From CAVYXK01 sp963708245 (GTDB lineage: Bacteria > Pseudomonadota > Alphaproteobacteria > Acetobacterales > Acetobacteraceae): DNA of 64,000 nt. A program made the translations under genes and the position numbers. Position 1 is the stretch's first letter. Each line of letters starts with the position of its first letter. This document shows positions 8,840 through 17,277 of the stretch, one piece after another. The DNA lies in NCBI GenBank assembly GCA_963708245.1, contig OY970201.1:1-64000 (forward strand), read 5' to 3'. The notes beneath the pieces are model-generated. The model saw nothing but the letters and a program-made list of their open reading frames with translations. It did no database searches and was not told the origin of the DNA.

Positions 8840-9161
8840 GTCTCGAAGCGAGCACAGCACGGATGTGATTCGCCAAAGGCAGAAGCGTGTGCACTGAAAT
8901 GTGTGCTTGGCAACTCGATACGGCCAGCTGCTCATGGGCCGTTGCTGCGAGATCTGTAGCGAATCGTGATATAGAGCGCTCTCGGCCGTCAGGCAGCCGG
9001 ACAACGATTAGCCCCGGCCCGCGCCCTGACAGTCGATCGCTGACCGGAAAACGCTTGCCATACAGAGGATGATGCGGGTCGGTGACCCTGACCTGAGCGA
9101 CTCGCCTGTCGAGCGTTGTGGCATCTCGACATGGTCGGCGATCCAAAGATGACCACTGCAC
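8616..9161 (-). CDS. DUF5372-like small protein of the recombinase element
   Basis: The central part VRVTDPHHPLYGKRFPVSDR followed by GRGPGLIVVRLPDGRERSI resembles DUF5372 proteins (typical opening VTHPFHPL.G..F), which are commonly found directly upstream of serine recombinases. ISVHTLLPLANHIRAVL forms a helical end. The only start codon in frame (GTG, 9161) lies outside the element, inside istB, so the true start is unclear and the gene may have lost its 5' end. The stretch after about residue 120 overlaps the small frame 8609-8839 and may not be coding. Role unknown; probably an accessory to recombination. Confidence 0.5.
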   Translation of the reverse strand: MQWSSLDRRPCRDATTLDRRVAQVRVTDPHHPLYGKRFPVSDRLSGRGPGLIVVRLPDGRERSISRFATDLAATAHEQLAVSSCQAHISVHTLLPLANHIRAVLASRHAELEAGGRHPERPSANPEPDRARQGVSDSAAPMAATFNRGTAAAGPAPGSTLAAPASAYRRAKGGKLCRRRRR

Positions 9162-9428
9162 TACTCGACCGCCTCACTCACCACTGCGATATCGTCGAGA
9201 CAGGCAACGACAGCTGGCGCTTCAAGAACCGCGCCTGACGCCCGCCGCCTCTACCACCCGGGCTTGCACCGGTGGGTCCACAGGAACCCCCCGCGCGCCG
9301 CTGCGTCAGCCTCCTCGTGGGGCACTCCGCGGCGCGCGGGTCCCCCCTTTGCACTACCGGCACAAGCCGATATCTGAGGGGTCAATTTTGGACGCCGATC
9401 GAGGGTCAATGTTCGACGCCGATTGACA

Positions 9429-9768
9429 ATCAGCCCGGCAGGCACCGCAGTCAGGTCGGCAACCAAGTCCTGCTAGCCGCTCGTGGCGGGGGGCTAAGCG
9501 GAGGCTCCATGGCCCTTCGCGCAAATCGATTGGCGGCTCGGAACGGAAAGGGCAATTCGATGCGGTCGTAGAGGCATGCGCTGCAGTCAGATGCGACGCT
9601 GGCCGCCAGCCCGGTGCAGCCCATTCGGGCGGATGTCATCGTCGGCTTTTGCCCGCGCCAGCCGATCCTCAACTGCGGCTGCGCGGCGCTGAGTCCCATC
9701 ATGACCTAGTCCCGGCGCAGCCTGCAGCCCTTCAGCTTGTCCAACCTCCGTCTCTGCCGAGTCCTCTG
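9429..9768. other. Gap without recognised gene
   Basis: Between the right IS21 end and the DUF2950 stop codon. It opens with the second copy of the IS21 target duplication (9429-9435). Short frames on both strands have no recognisable motif. I see no hairpin terminator for the DUF2950 operon here. Confidence 0.4.
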
Positions 9769-10716
9769 TTATTCGTTCGTTACGTCGACACGTGACCATG
9801 TCAGGTCGGGGTCGAAGGTCGCCATTTCCACGGCGACGCGCGCCGTTTCTGATCCGAGGTCCTTCTGGTACACGTCCCCATCCGGGCCGACGATGAAAGT
9901 CATGATCCCGCTCGACCCAAACACCGCCGGCCAAGCGACCAGCGCGAAACCGCCGACCATACGGCCTGACTGGATATAGCTCTTGGCGCCGCCATCACCG
10001 TTTAGACCTTGCGCCTTGAGGATGCGGAAATAGTAGCCTTCGTATGGGATCGGCTTGCCGCCGACCAATTCGCCGGGATAGCCAGCCTCCTCCGCAGCAT
10101 CGATCAGTGGCCCCAGTGGGCTTTCGGTCTCGCCCGCGGCCACCGGCCAGTAAAGGCCGTCGTGGCGCCCGGGCGTGCTGACCAAGCGCGTGGCATAGAC
10201 ACCGCTTCCCGTTTCCTGCTTGGTGCGATCGAAATAATCGTGCTGAGCATCGACGGCGGCTAGCAGCGTACGAATCGCCGACAGCTCGTTCCGGCCGATG
10301 CGGCGGTCGACGATCGTCTGTTCACCAGCCTTCGTGTCGAAGGTCCAGCGCCCGTTGCTCTCGACAACTGGGATCGGAAGCGGCCAGTCGTCGGGGCCGA
10401 CATCCAACTCCGCGCGCCCGGCGCTTTTTTGTTCAATCCCGTGCTTCTCATCGTACAGGGCAACGAAGCGCTGATGGAGTTCCCGGTCGGCATAGCGATC
10501 ACCGGAGTCGATGACGCGGTCGGCTTCCGGTCCCAGGATAGCTCGCAAGTCGGCCTCTCGGTCGTCGCGCAGGGCTGCGACGAACGCGTTCACCGCTTCC
10601 TCGGCGGATGCGAAGCTCCGCTGGGATTCCGGCGCGTTCATGGGTGCCGCCTGTGCGACCGGGAGCGAGAGGATCGCAGCAAATATCGAGCAACCCCAGC
10701 TCTTCGGCATTCGCAT
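9769..10716 (-). CDS. Exported DUF2950 family protein
   Basis: A 315-residue protein with a signal peptide (PKSWGCSIFAAILSLPVAQA) followed by the DUF2950 fold: FASAEEAVNAFVAALRDDRE near the start and the conserved end GYYFRILKAQG..GGFALVAWPAVFGSSGIMTF. The start at 10716 is preceded by AGGAGG seven bases upstream; a longer frame exists but has no such site. It is the last gene of a minus-strand operon behind DUF3300, a frequent pairing in Proteobacteria, where both proteins are thought to act at the cell envelope. The molecular role of DUF2950 is unknown. Confidence 0.88.
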   Translation of the reverse strand: MRMPKSWGCSIFAAILSLPVAQAAPMNAPESQRSFASAEEAVNAFVAALRDDREADLRAILGPEADRVIDSGDRYADRELHQRFVALYDEKHGIEQKSAGRAELDVGPDDWPLPIPVVESNGRWTFDTKAGEQTIVDRRIGRNELSAIRTLLAAVDAQHDYFDRTKQETGSGVYATRLVSTPGRHDGLYWPVAAGETESPLGPLIDAAEEAGYPGELVGGKPIPYEGYYFRILKAQGLNGDGGAKSYIQSGRMVGGFALVAWPAVFGSSGIMTFIVGPDGDVYQKDLGSETARVAVEMATFDPDLTWSRVDVTNE

Positions 10717-10726
10717 TGATGGCCTC

Positions 10727-12445
10727 CTAACGCCGTCCGCCGCCGCGTCCACCGCCACCGCCACGACCGCCGCCGCCGCCACGTCCACCGCCGGCGCGCG
10801 CGCCGCCGCCGCGCGCGCCGCCCCCTCGTTGCTGATTGAACGATCGGCTCTGCGCGCCGCGCTGTCCGAACTGCCCAGCTTGTCGTCCGCTGTTCATAGT
10901 ACCAAACGCGCCGCCTGGACGTTGCGCACTGGTGCGCTGGATCCCGCCAGCCGGCCGCTGGGCCGCTCTCCCGGCACCGCCTGGTCGGCCCGCACCGCCT
11001 GCGCCGCCCACGCCGCCGGGCCGGCCCACGCCCCCTGCACCACCCACTCCGCCGGGCCCGCCTGGCCGGCCCGCACCGCCTGCGCCGCCCACGCCGCCGG
11101 GCCGGCCCACGCCCCCTGCACCACCCACTCCGCCGGGCCCGCCCGGCCGGCCCGCACCGCCTGCGCCGCCCACGCCGCCGGGCCGGCCCACGCCCCCTGC
11201 ACCACCCACTCCGCCGGGCCCGCCCGGCCGGCCCGGACCGCCTACGCCGCCCACGCCGCCGGGACCGCCTGGCCGGCCGGCACCGCCTACGCCACCGACG
11301 CCGCCGGGCCCGCCTGGTCGGCCCGCACCGCCTACGCCGCCCACGCCTCCGGGGCCACCCGGTCGGCCCGCGCCCCCTACGCCACCCACGCCTCCGGGCC
11401 TACCTGGCCCGCCAACACCCCCTACGCCACCAGCGCCGCTGGCGACGCGGGTCGGGGGCCGCACTGCACTACCAGGTACCGAGACTTGCGAACGGCCGGG
11501 AAGCCCTGCAGGTCCGTTGGGCGCGCGCGGGAAATTGGCCGGTCGTCCGCGGGCGGTGTTCGCCCTCCAACGGGACGAGTTGATCTGTTGGCGGTTCGCG
11601 TTGATCGAGTTGAATTGGTTGACGTTGACGTTGGCGTATCCGCCGCCCCACCCCGGCCGCGCCCAGCCCCATAGCCCGCCGACGACCGCTACGCCGGCCG
11701 CGAATGCGAGGCCGGTGGCCAGCGCAGTGCCGAAATAATAGCCCGGCGGCGGGGCCGCGTAATACGGCGGATAGGACGGATAGGGCCACGACGGGCCGTA
11801 CACTGTAGTCGGATCGTATGTCGGCACGTAGACGGTGTCCGGCTGCGCCGGCTCGATGACAAGCACCTCCTGCTGTGTCGGGGCCTGGTTGCTACCCGGC
11901 GGTGGCTCGGTCGTCACCGTCTCAGTGCGCACGACCTGTTGGGGTGATGACTGCAGCTTGTCGTTCGCCTGTGCCAGGCGGCGAAGGCGCTGTACTGCGG
12001 CGAACACGTCCGCCTGTTGCGTCGCGAACGCATACCCGAGCTGCTGCAACCAGGGCAGATTGTTGTTCAGAGTCGCCAACACGACCGGGAACGGCACCAG
12101 TGACTTCACGCTCGGGTCCCACGACTCGGCTTCCAGCGCCTTCGCCAAAGCGTCGCCGGACAATGACTTGTGCGCCGGGTCTTCCACCCAGCGCGCGGCT
12201 GCCACGACTTCGAGCGGGAACGTCGACGCCATCAGAAGCTGGGTCAGCAGATCGTCTGGATAGAGCGCGATCGAGGCTACCAACGCGTCGAGCTGTTCCG
12301 CGTTGAACTCCTGGCCCGCGGCGGGCTGGGCGACGGCGGCCGGGGGCGTCTGGGCCAGCAGGTCGAGCGGGAACGTCGCATTGAGGATCAGGCTACTCGC
12401 CAGAACCCTGATGAACCGGCGAGCCAAAAAGGTGCTAAGGGTCAT
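10727..12445 (-). CDS. DUF3300 protein with glycine-rich repeat tail
   Basis: 572 residues. An N-terminal signal segment is followed by the DUF3300 domain (residues about 50-250: LDALVASIALYPDDLLTQLL, TFPLEVVAAARWVEDP, PAQPDTVYVPTYDPTTVYGP). A hydrophobic stretch (FGTALATGLAFAAGVAVVGG) comes next, then a region of about 150 residues made almost only of G, V, A, R and P in tandem repeats, and an R/G-rich end. The start codon overlaps the stop of the upstream small gene (TGATG), implying translational coupling, and the DUF2950 start lies 10 bases downstream. The domain is assumed periplasmic or envelope-linked; the tail resembles low-complexity surface or RGG-type sequence. Function unknown. 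Confidence 0.87.
   Translation of the reverse strand: MTLSTFLARRFIRVLASSLILNATFPLDLLAQTPPAAVAQPAAGQEFNAEQLDALVASIALYPDDLLTQLLMASTFPLEVVAAARWVEDPAHKSLSGDALAKALEAESWDPSVKSLVPFPVVLATLNNNLPWLQQLGYAFATQQADVFAAVQRLRRLAQANDKLQSSPQQVVRTETVTTEPPPGSNQAPTQQEVLVIEPAQPDTVYVPTYDPTTVYGPSWPYPSYPPYYAAPPPGYYFGTALATGLAFAAGVAVVGGLWGWARPGWGGGYANVNVNQFNSINANRQQINSSRWRANTARGRPANFPRAPNGPAGLPGRSQVSVPGSAVRPPTRVASGAGGVGGVGGPGRPGGVGGVGGAGRPGGPGGVGGVGGAGRPGGPGGVGGVGGAGRPGGPGGVGGVGGPGRPGGPGGVGGAGGVGRPGGVGGAGGAGRPGGPGGVGGAGGVGRPGGVGGAGGAGRPGGPGGVGGAGGVGRPGGVGGAGGAGRPGGAGRAAQRPAGGIQRTSAQRPGGAFGTMNSGRQAGQFGQRGAQSRSFNQQRGGGARGGGARAGGGRGGGGGRGGGGGRGGGRR
10985..11452. repeat. Tandem repeats encoding the Gly-rich tail of the DUF3300 protein
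   Basis: Two layers of in-frame repeats. The part nearest the 3' end of the gene has an 81-bp period (unit starts at 11051, 11132 and 11213), encoding 27 residues built on GVGGAGGVGRPGG. The part nearer the domain has a 48-bp period encoding 16 residues (GGAGRPGGPGGVGGVG). Period lengths were measured from the sequence. Because units are multiples of three, copy-number change would keep the frame. Confidence 0.85.
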
Positions 12446-12702
12446 CACTGCTCGAGATGCGGGACTTTAGCAGTTGTAAATGCCGCCGCTAGCAGTTGTA
12501 AACGCCCGCTGCGCAACGCCGCGTCGTACGCCGCGCCACCCCGGCCACGCTGCTCAGGGGTGAGCGGACGCCCGACGACGGCCTGGGCGGTCGAGACGAA
12601 GCCGTGTATACCCGGCACCAAAAGCCGCTCTCCGAGTTGGAGCCCCAAAAACCCGATGGCGCCAACCAGCAGAACGATGCCAAGTCGTTTCGACGTGGTC
12701 AT
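12445..12702 (-). CDS. Small membrane-anchored protein of the DUF2092/DUF3300 operon
   Basis: 85 residues with one N-terminal membrane segment (RLGIVLLVGAIGFLGLQLGE) and a soluble C-terminal part (LTPEQRGRGGAAYDAALRSG). Its start overlaps the DUF2092 stop by four bases (ATGA) and its stop overlaps the DUF3300 start, so it is tightly embedded in the operon and probably acts with those exported proteins. I do not recognise the family. Confidence 0.7.
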   Translation of the reverse strand: MTTSKRLGIVLLVGAIGFLGLQLGERLLVPGIHGFVSTAQAVVGRPLTPEQRGRGGAAYDAALRSGRLQLLAAAFTTAKVPHLEQ

Positions 12703-13505
12703 TTGGATCCTCCAACCGCAAAAATCTTCGGCAATTCGTCGGTATCAAGGTCTTTCAGGTCCATCTTTCTGGCGTTCGTTGTGTTGTTAAAGCTGAAATC
12801 ACTGGATGTGACCTCATTGCCGGTCTTCCAGTCGCTGATCTGGACGCTGTATTCCGGTGCATCAGCCACGAGCTTGGAAGTGATGACATATCGGCATGGA
12901 TAGGGACGGGCTCCCTGCGCGATCCAGATTTGCCAATCGACTTCGTCGGTTCGAAAAGCGAGGTGATCGCATTCGACGCCGCCGATCACACCGCTGCCGA
13001 GATCCTTTACATCGATGACCGACGGCATCAGTTCATCGTACATATTGGACTCAAGCAAATCTGCGCCGGGGACAGGCCTATTGTACTTGTCCTGCAACAC
13101 ATCGATCAGATGGTCGATTGAGCCGGGCACATCGACCTGGCCATAGAGGTTGGCGTTCTTGCCCAGCAATGACAGCGTTTTGCCGTCAAAGACCACCTCG
13201 ACGTCGGCGAACCCGCCATGGCGGGTAACGCGGATCTTGTCCGGCCGGTTGAGAGTCACCGTCCCGGAACTCGCCAAATCGAGCTTCTGGTTGTCTTTAG
13301 TGACGATTTCAAGGTCGGTGTCGAAGGAGAACGATATGGCTTTTTGTGCGGCCATATAATCGGACATCGCCTTGACTAGGATCTTTGCTGCTGCGTCATC
13401 GGCTCTCGCGCCTGAGGACGTTCCTGACCCAATCATCAAAGCCAGCGCTGCCGTAGATATGGTAGCCGCAGGGATACTCACAGATTTTCGGACCAACTTG
13501 ATCAT
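12699..13505 (-). CDS. Exported DUF2092 family protein
   Basis: 268 residues with a signal peptide (ISTAALALMIGSGTSSGARA) and the DUF2092 pattern: an N-terminal helix (ILVKAMSDYMAAQKAISFSF), then beta-rich sequence (SSGTVTLNRPDKIRVTRHGG; VVFDGKTLSLLGKNANLYG) resembling outer-membrane lipoprotein carrier folds such as LolA, ending ARKMDLKDLDTDELP. The start at 13505 has GGAG ten to eleven bases upstream. First gene of a four-gene operon with the small membrane protein, DUF3300 and DUF2950. DUF2092 proteins are predicted periplasmic; function unknown. Confidence 0.88.
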   Translation of the reverse strand: MIKLVRKSVSIPAATISTAALALMIGSGTSSGARADDAAAKILVKAMSDYMAAQKAISFSFDTDLEIVTKDNQKLDLASSGTVTLNRPDKIRVTRHGGFADVEVVFDGKTLSLLGKNANLYGQVDVPGSIDHLIDVLQDKYNRPVPGADLLESNMYDELMPSVIDVKDLGSGVIGGVECDHLAFRTDEVDWQIWIAQGARPYPCRYVITSKLVADAPEYSVQISDWKTGNEVTSSDFSFNNTTNARKMDLKDLDTDELPKIFAVGGSK

Positions 13506-13578
13506 GTAACGACGCTCCGTCAAGTTATCACGTGTTCAACTCAAGGCGCCCGGTACCCTCGATCAGTCACCTCCCCTC

Positions 13579-13779
13579 CTACTGGCGATCTTCCGGGATC
13601 GGCATTGTACTCCGCCGCCTCGCCTTGGGCGAGATCTCCTCGTCTTGGTCGGCGCGCACGGTGATCGCCTGCGGCTCCAGCGGCCGCAGGACGTGCGGCT
13701 TGGCTGGTTTGGGCGTCATGCCGGCGCACCAGATGGCGGGCCCTGACCGTTGGTCGATTGTCTGGACTGTGGCGAGCAT
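13579..13779 (-). CDS. Small hypothetical protein with strong ribosome binding site
   Basis: 66 residues beginning MLATVQTIDQRSGPAIWCAG and ending RRSTMPIPEDRQ. GGAGGA lies five bases before the ATG, a much better site than chance open frames here show. No membrane segment or known motif. It lies between the DUF2092 operon and aspT, on the same strand as both. Function unknown; it may also be a leader-type peptide. Confidence 0.4.
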   Translation of the reverse strand: MLATVQTIDQRSGPAIWCAGMTPKPAKPHVLRPLEPQAITVRADQDEEISPKARRRSTMPIPEDRQ

Positions 13780-13914
13780 TCTGTCCTCCGCTCTTTATCC
13801 TCCCCAGCGCCGGTATCGAGATAACCGTAGCAGTCCCGCGATGCTGCTGCCTGAGAAACTGGCGACGACGCGCTCCTGATCAGCAATCTGGACTTTCTTC
13901 CCACCGTGCATCTG

Positions 13915-15594
13915 TCAGGCCAGCAGCGCCACGATCACGGTACCCCACAACGCCAGCAGGACATTGCCGACCGCATAGGAGACGCCATAGCCAAGTGTGG
14001 GGACAGAGCTCTTTGCCGCTTCCTGAACCGCCGCGAGAGCAGGGGTGGCAGTGCCCGCACCAGCACAGACGCCCAGAAGAATCCCAGGATGCATCTTGAA
14101 GAGCCGATGCCCCACGAGGACACCCACCACGTGGGGAACAATCACCGTGACGATGCCGGCGATGACGAGAGAGATGCCGCTGGTCTGCAATCCCCGCACG
14201 AAGTCCGGTCCGGCAGCGAGACCAACCACCGCGACGAAGCCTGTAAGACCTAGAGATTCGAAAATCCACAGCGTCGGGGTTGGAATGCGGCCAATCAACG
14301 GCCGAAGTGAGTGGAACCAGCCCCAGAGCAGGCCGCCAAGCAGGACGCCGACGCTGAGCGAGAAGCCGATTTCCAGTTTGCCGAAAGCTAGTGCGGGAAT
14401 GCCGATCAGCGCGCCAACGACGATGCCGGCGGAGACGAACACCATATCAGTGGTTTCCCCCGGACGATCGGCAACGCCCATGGCGCTGACCGCAGCTTCC
14501 ACGTGCCGGTGGGTGCCGACCACGGTGAGGATGTCGCCGCGCTGCACCTTCAGTTCCGCTTCGATCGGCATTTCGATCCTGTTGCGCAGCACCCGGTGAA
14601 GATAAACGCCGCGGGCGAAGGGTTCTTCCGAAAGATCGCGCAGAGTTTCGCCATCGACATGAGCGTTGGTGACGAATACGTCCACCTGCTCGGCCGGCAC
14701 GTCCAGCAGTTCCGGGTCCTCAACTTCCGGCAAGCTGGGGTCCACCTGCTGCACCAGGACGCCGCGCCGCCCTGAGATGGCGGCGACGTCGCCGGCGCGG
14801 AGCACCGTGTTGGCATCAGCTTCGATGATCTTGCCATCACGGCGGACGCGTTCGACAAAGAAGCGCTCGTCGGGCAGGATGTCCTCGACCGGTTTGCCAA
14901 TAAAATTGCTTCCTTCGGGGATGCTGTACGAACGAAGTTCGATGCGCCGATAGGCGGAGACAATACCCGGCTGTTTGCGACCGCCGCCAGCCATGCGTGC
15001 TTCGTATTCAGCGCATTCCTTCGCGAGATCAACGCCCATCAGCCGAGGTGCGATCTGCGACAGGAACCAGGCGGCGCCGACGACGCCGATCAGGTAAGTG
15101 ACTGCAAAGGCAACGGGAATGTGGTTGGTCATTACCGTGCGGGCGGCATCACCGATATCCAACCGGCTGATGGCGTCGCCGGTGGTGCCTATCGTGGCTG
15201 ACTCGGTGAGCGCACCAGCGATCACGCCGCCAGCAGTTCCGGGATCGTAGCCGAATACACGGGCAACAAGATAAGCGGTGAACAGGCCGGTGACAGCGAT
15301 GATGGAGGAGATGGCGGCCTGGGCTAATCCGTCCTTACGCAATCCCTGAAAGAACTGCGGGCCGCAACGGTAGCCGATGGAGAACAGGAACAGCACGAAG
15401 AAGCACTGCTTGACCTCTGGCGAGACCTTGATTCCAAGTTGGCCAACAAGCACGCCCGCAAGAAGCGTGCCTGTGACGGCGCCGAGCGAGAAGCCGCGGA
15501 AGCGCAATCTCCCCAACATGTAACCGATGGCCAAGGTCAGGAAGAACGCGACCTCTGTGTGCTGACGTAAGGCGTCGACGAACCAACTGATCAT
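13915..15594 (-). CDS. aspT: AspT-family aspartate/alanine antiporter
   Basis: 559 residues with the AspT/YidE-YbjL architecture. An N-terminal set of membrane helices has FLTLAIGYMLGRLRFRGFSL and the substrate-loop segment GALTESATIGTTGDAI. Two central TrkA-C/RCK-C cytosolic domains follow (residues about 215-385, with IPEGSNFIGKPVEDILPDER and ELKVQRGDILTVVG). A second duplication of membrane helices contains GVCAGAGTATPALAAVQEA. AspT exchanges external L-aspartate for internal L-alanine, so that with aspartate decarboxylation each cycle consumes a cytosolic proton and moves charge. It lies 24 bases after aspD, as in the known aspD-aspT operon. The start has AGAGGG upstream. Intact. Confidence 0.9.
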   Translation of the reverse strand: MISWFVDALRQHTEVAFFLTLAIGYMLGRLRFRGFSLGAVTGTLLAGVLVGQLGIKVSPEVKQCFFVLFLFSIGYRCGPQFFQGLRKDGLAQAAISSIIAVTGLFTAYLVARVFGYDPGTAGGVIAGALTESATIGTTGDAISRLDIGDAARTVMTNHIPVAFAVTYLIGVVGAAWFLSQIAPRLMGVDLAKECAEYEARMAGGGRKQPGIVSAYRRIELRSYSIPEGSNFIGKPVEDILPDERFFVERVRRDGKIIEADANTVLRAGDVAAISGRRGVLVQQVDPSLPEVEDPELLDVPAEQVDVFVTNAHVDGETLRDLSEEPFARGVYLHRVLRNRIEMPIEAELKVQRGDILTVVGTHRHVEAAVSAMGVADRPGETTDMVFVSAGIVVGALIGIPALAFGKLEIGFSLSVGVLLGGLLWGWFHSLRPLIGRIPTPTLWIFESLGLTGFVAVVGLAAGPDFVRGLQTSGISLVIAGIVTVIVPHVVGVLVGHRLFKMHPGILLGVCAGAGTATPALAAVQEAAKSSVPTLGYGVSYAVGNVLLALWGTVIVALLA

Positions 15595-15618
15595 GATACC
15601 CTCTTTGGGGCGCAGTGC

Positions 15619-17230
15619 TCAGCCCTTTGCTCGCTTCGCTGCCTCGTATTCCCGAACATAGCCGGTGGCGACAGAACGAACCGCTCGGCCGATATTGGCG
15701 TAGGCCTCATCGTCGAGATTTGCGAACGACACCCGTGCAGACCAGTTTGGGGCGGCGAAACCGCCCCCGTTCAGCAGCACGATGCCGTGTTCCTCGGCGA
15801 GGCGGAACACGATGTCGAGCGGATGAACGTTGGCCTTCACATAGGCCAGCACCTCCGGTGACACGTTGTTCTTCAGCCAGAACTCCAGATCGAACAGGCC
15901 GTAATAGGCGTCATAGGTTGGCCACGCCTTGATATCGAGCCCTAGGCTTTCGACGGCGAGGCGGAAACGGTGATGCACGATCTCCATGCAGGCCTTCTGG
16001 TATTCCTTGCCCTTGTCCATAAGTTCGAACAGCGAGAACATGGTCATCATCACTTGCTGCGGCAGCGATAGGCCGGCAGTGTGGTTGAGCGCAACATCGC
16101 GGCTGTCGGCTACAATTCTATCGATGAATTTGACGTCGCGCGGCGTAAGCGTGAGCGTCCCATACCGTCGATCCAGCGCTTCTTTGATGCTCTCGGGATG
16201 CGCGCCGATCATCTGGTCGATGATATTGTCTTGATGCAGGGCGATGACGCCCAGCCGCCAACCGGTGCAGCCGAAGTACTTCGAGTACCGAGTAGACTCC
16301 GATCGTGTTGCGCGGCAGCGCGCCCAGCAGCGAGCGAAAGCCGTGAACGAATGTGCCGTAAACGTCATCGGTGAGGAGGATCAGGTCGGGGCGCTTCGTC
16401 TTTACGATTTGGACCAGCAGATCTATTGAGTTGGCATCGAGCGCGACACCGGTCGGGTTGCCGGGATTAACCAGGAAGAACGCCTTGACTTTTGGATCCT
16501 CAAGCTGTCGAAAATCTGCTGCGGTGAACTGGTAGGTATCCTCGCGCTCGGCGCGGATGTTGACGATGTTCAGGCCGTAGTCCTCGAGATGCGGCATCTC
16601 GAGGTAAGGCGTGAAGATCGGCACGCCGAGGGCGATCGTATCCCCAGGATTGAGCAGACGCGCGGCCTTTAGCGACTTGAAGATATAGCACATCGCAGCG
16701 GTGCCGCCCTCGACCGCGTAGAGATCGAACTTGCCGCTCGGGCGCGGCTCGCCGCACATCGCCCACATCAGGTATTCGTGGACAATCTGCTCGTTGTGCA
16801 CGAGCATACGATCAGGCACCGGATAGTTATCGCCGATAATGCTGTCCACCAGCTCATGTACGAACGCGTCGGGCTTGAAGCCGAACCTCTCGATAGCGTA
16901 GTGGACCATTGAGCCAAGGAACGCGGCGCCCGGGCTGTCGGTGTGATGCGCGAGCCACGCGTCGAGGCGGGCAGCGATACCCGGAGCCTGCGGCATTCCG
17001 CCCACGCCCGCGGGCAGATCCATGGCTCGTTTGCTCTCGGTGATTGCGAACTGACCGAGCAGGAAGAATGCCTCGCGGGGCTTCGTCGCGATCCAATTGG
17101 GGTTGCCACGGCCAGCGTTGAGGAAGGCAAGGTTGGATTGCGAGCTGGTGCGCCTGGCGATCTTGATCAGTTCGTCCTTGACCTCGAACGGGCCCAGCGT
17201 CTCGTATTTGCGGAGGCTGATGGTTGCCAT
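15619..17230 (-). pseudogene. aspD: Aspartate 4-decarboxylase, frameshifted
   Basis: PLP fold-type I enzyme converting L-aspartate to L-alanine and CO2. The N-terminal frame (to about residue 313) has AFLNAGRGNPNW, VEGGTAAMCYIFKSLKAARL, FFLVNPGNPTGVALD and LILLTDDVYGTFVHGFRSL. The C-terminal frame resumes with YSKYFGCTGWRLGVIALHQD, containing the PLP lysine, and ends in GIVLLNGGGFAAPNWSARVS. One extra base in the CC at 16288-16289 separates them; removing it gives GVYSYSKYFGCTG and a 536-residue protein, the normal length. The shift lies about seven bases before the lysine codon (16279-16281), so as written no active enzyme is made. It sits between two AspT genes. Real decay or an assembly error are both possible. 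Confidence 0.9.
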
Positions 17231-17277
17231 GGGAATCTCCGGAACACTGGTGGGTGATGGGGATCAGGGGTGCGACA

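Larger units (their letters stand above)
5812..9139 (-). mobile_element. Serine-recombinase element inserted in istB
   Basis: The insertion is delimited exactly by the break in istB: GGC at 5811-5813 on the left and GGC at 9137-9139 on the right, giving a 2-3 bp core as serine recombinases leave. It encodes, on the minus strand, two small overlapping frames and a recombinase with catalytic and zinc-ribbon parts. A copy of an IS5/IS427 element sits inside it (7189-8154). There are no terminal inverted repeats. CTCGAC occurs close to both ends in the same orientation (5817-5822 and 9125-9130). The recombinase is broken, so the element looks immobile. Confidence 0.75.
5178..9238 (+). pseudogene. 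istB: IS21 helper ATPase IstB, split by an insertion
   Basis: Residues 1-212 are encoded at 5178-5813: Walker A GGTGTGKTH (K113), Walker B DFVVLDELGYLPF, sensor segment VIVTTNLAFGEWPSVFG. The last 32 codons (DPKMTTALLDRLTHHCDIVE through FKNRA and stop) are at 9140-9238. Joining Gly 5811-5813 to Asp 9140-9142 restores an uninterrupted frame of 244 residues, the usual IstB length. The break holds a 3.3-kb serine-recombinase element with the trinucleotide GGC at both junctions. The left part as it stands ends in five foreign residues, so activity is doubtful. Confidence 0.9.
3571..9428 (+). mobile_element. IS21-family element, enlarged by a nested insertion
   Basis: Both ends carry the double transposase-binding repeats typical of IS21. 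The left end reads TGTGTTTCGGCGTGCAATTT and then GGCGTCCAAAATTGACCCCC; the right end is the inverse with GGGGTCAATTTTGGACGCCG and ends CGATTGACA. The element is flanked by a perfect 7-bp target duplication ATCAGCC (3564-3570 and 9429-9435). Without the 3.3-kb insertion in istB its length is about 2.5 kb, normal for IS21. It contains istA and a split istB and is itself inserted beside a helicase remnant. Confidence 0.9.

Noticed and set aside
9118..9426. 102-codon plus-strand frame at the IS21 right end
   Set aside because: It overlaps the true istB tail in a different frame and runs into the terminal repeats.
10985..11452. CRISPR-like repeat array
   Set aside because: Repeats are contiguous, coding and without spacers; they belong to the Gly-rich tail of a protein.
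10511..11738. Long Pro/Ala-rich open frames on the plus strand
   Set aside because: They are the complement of the Gly-rich repeats of the DUF3300 gene, kept open only by repeat composition.
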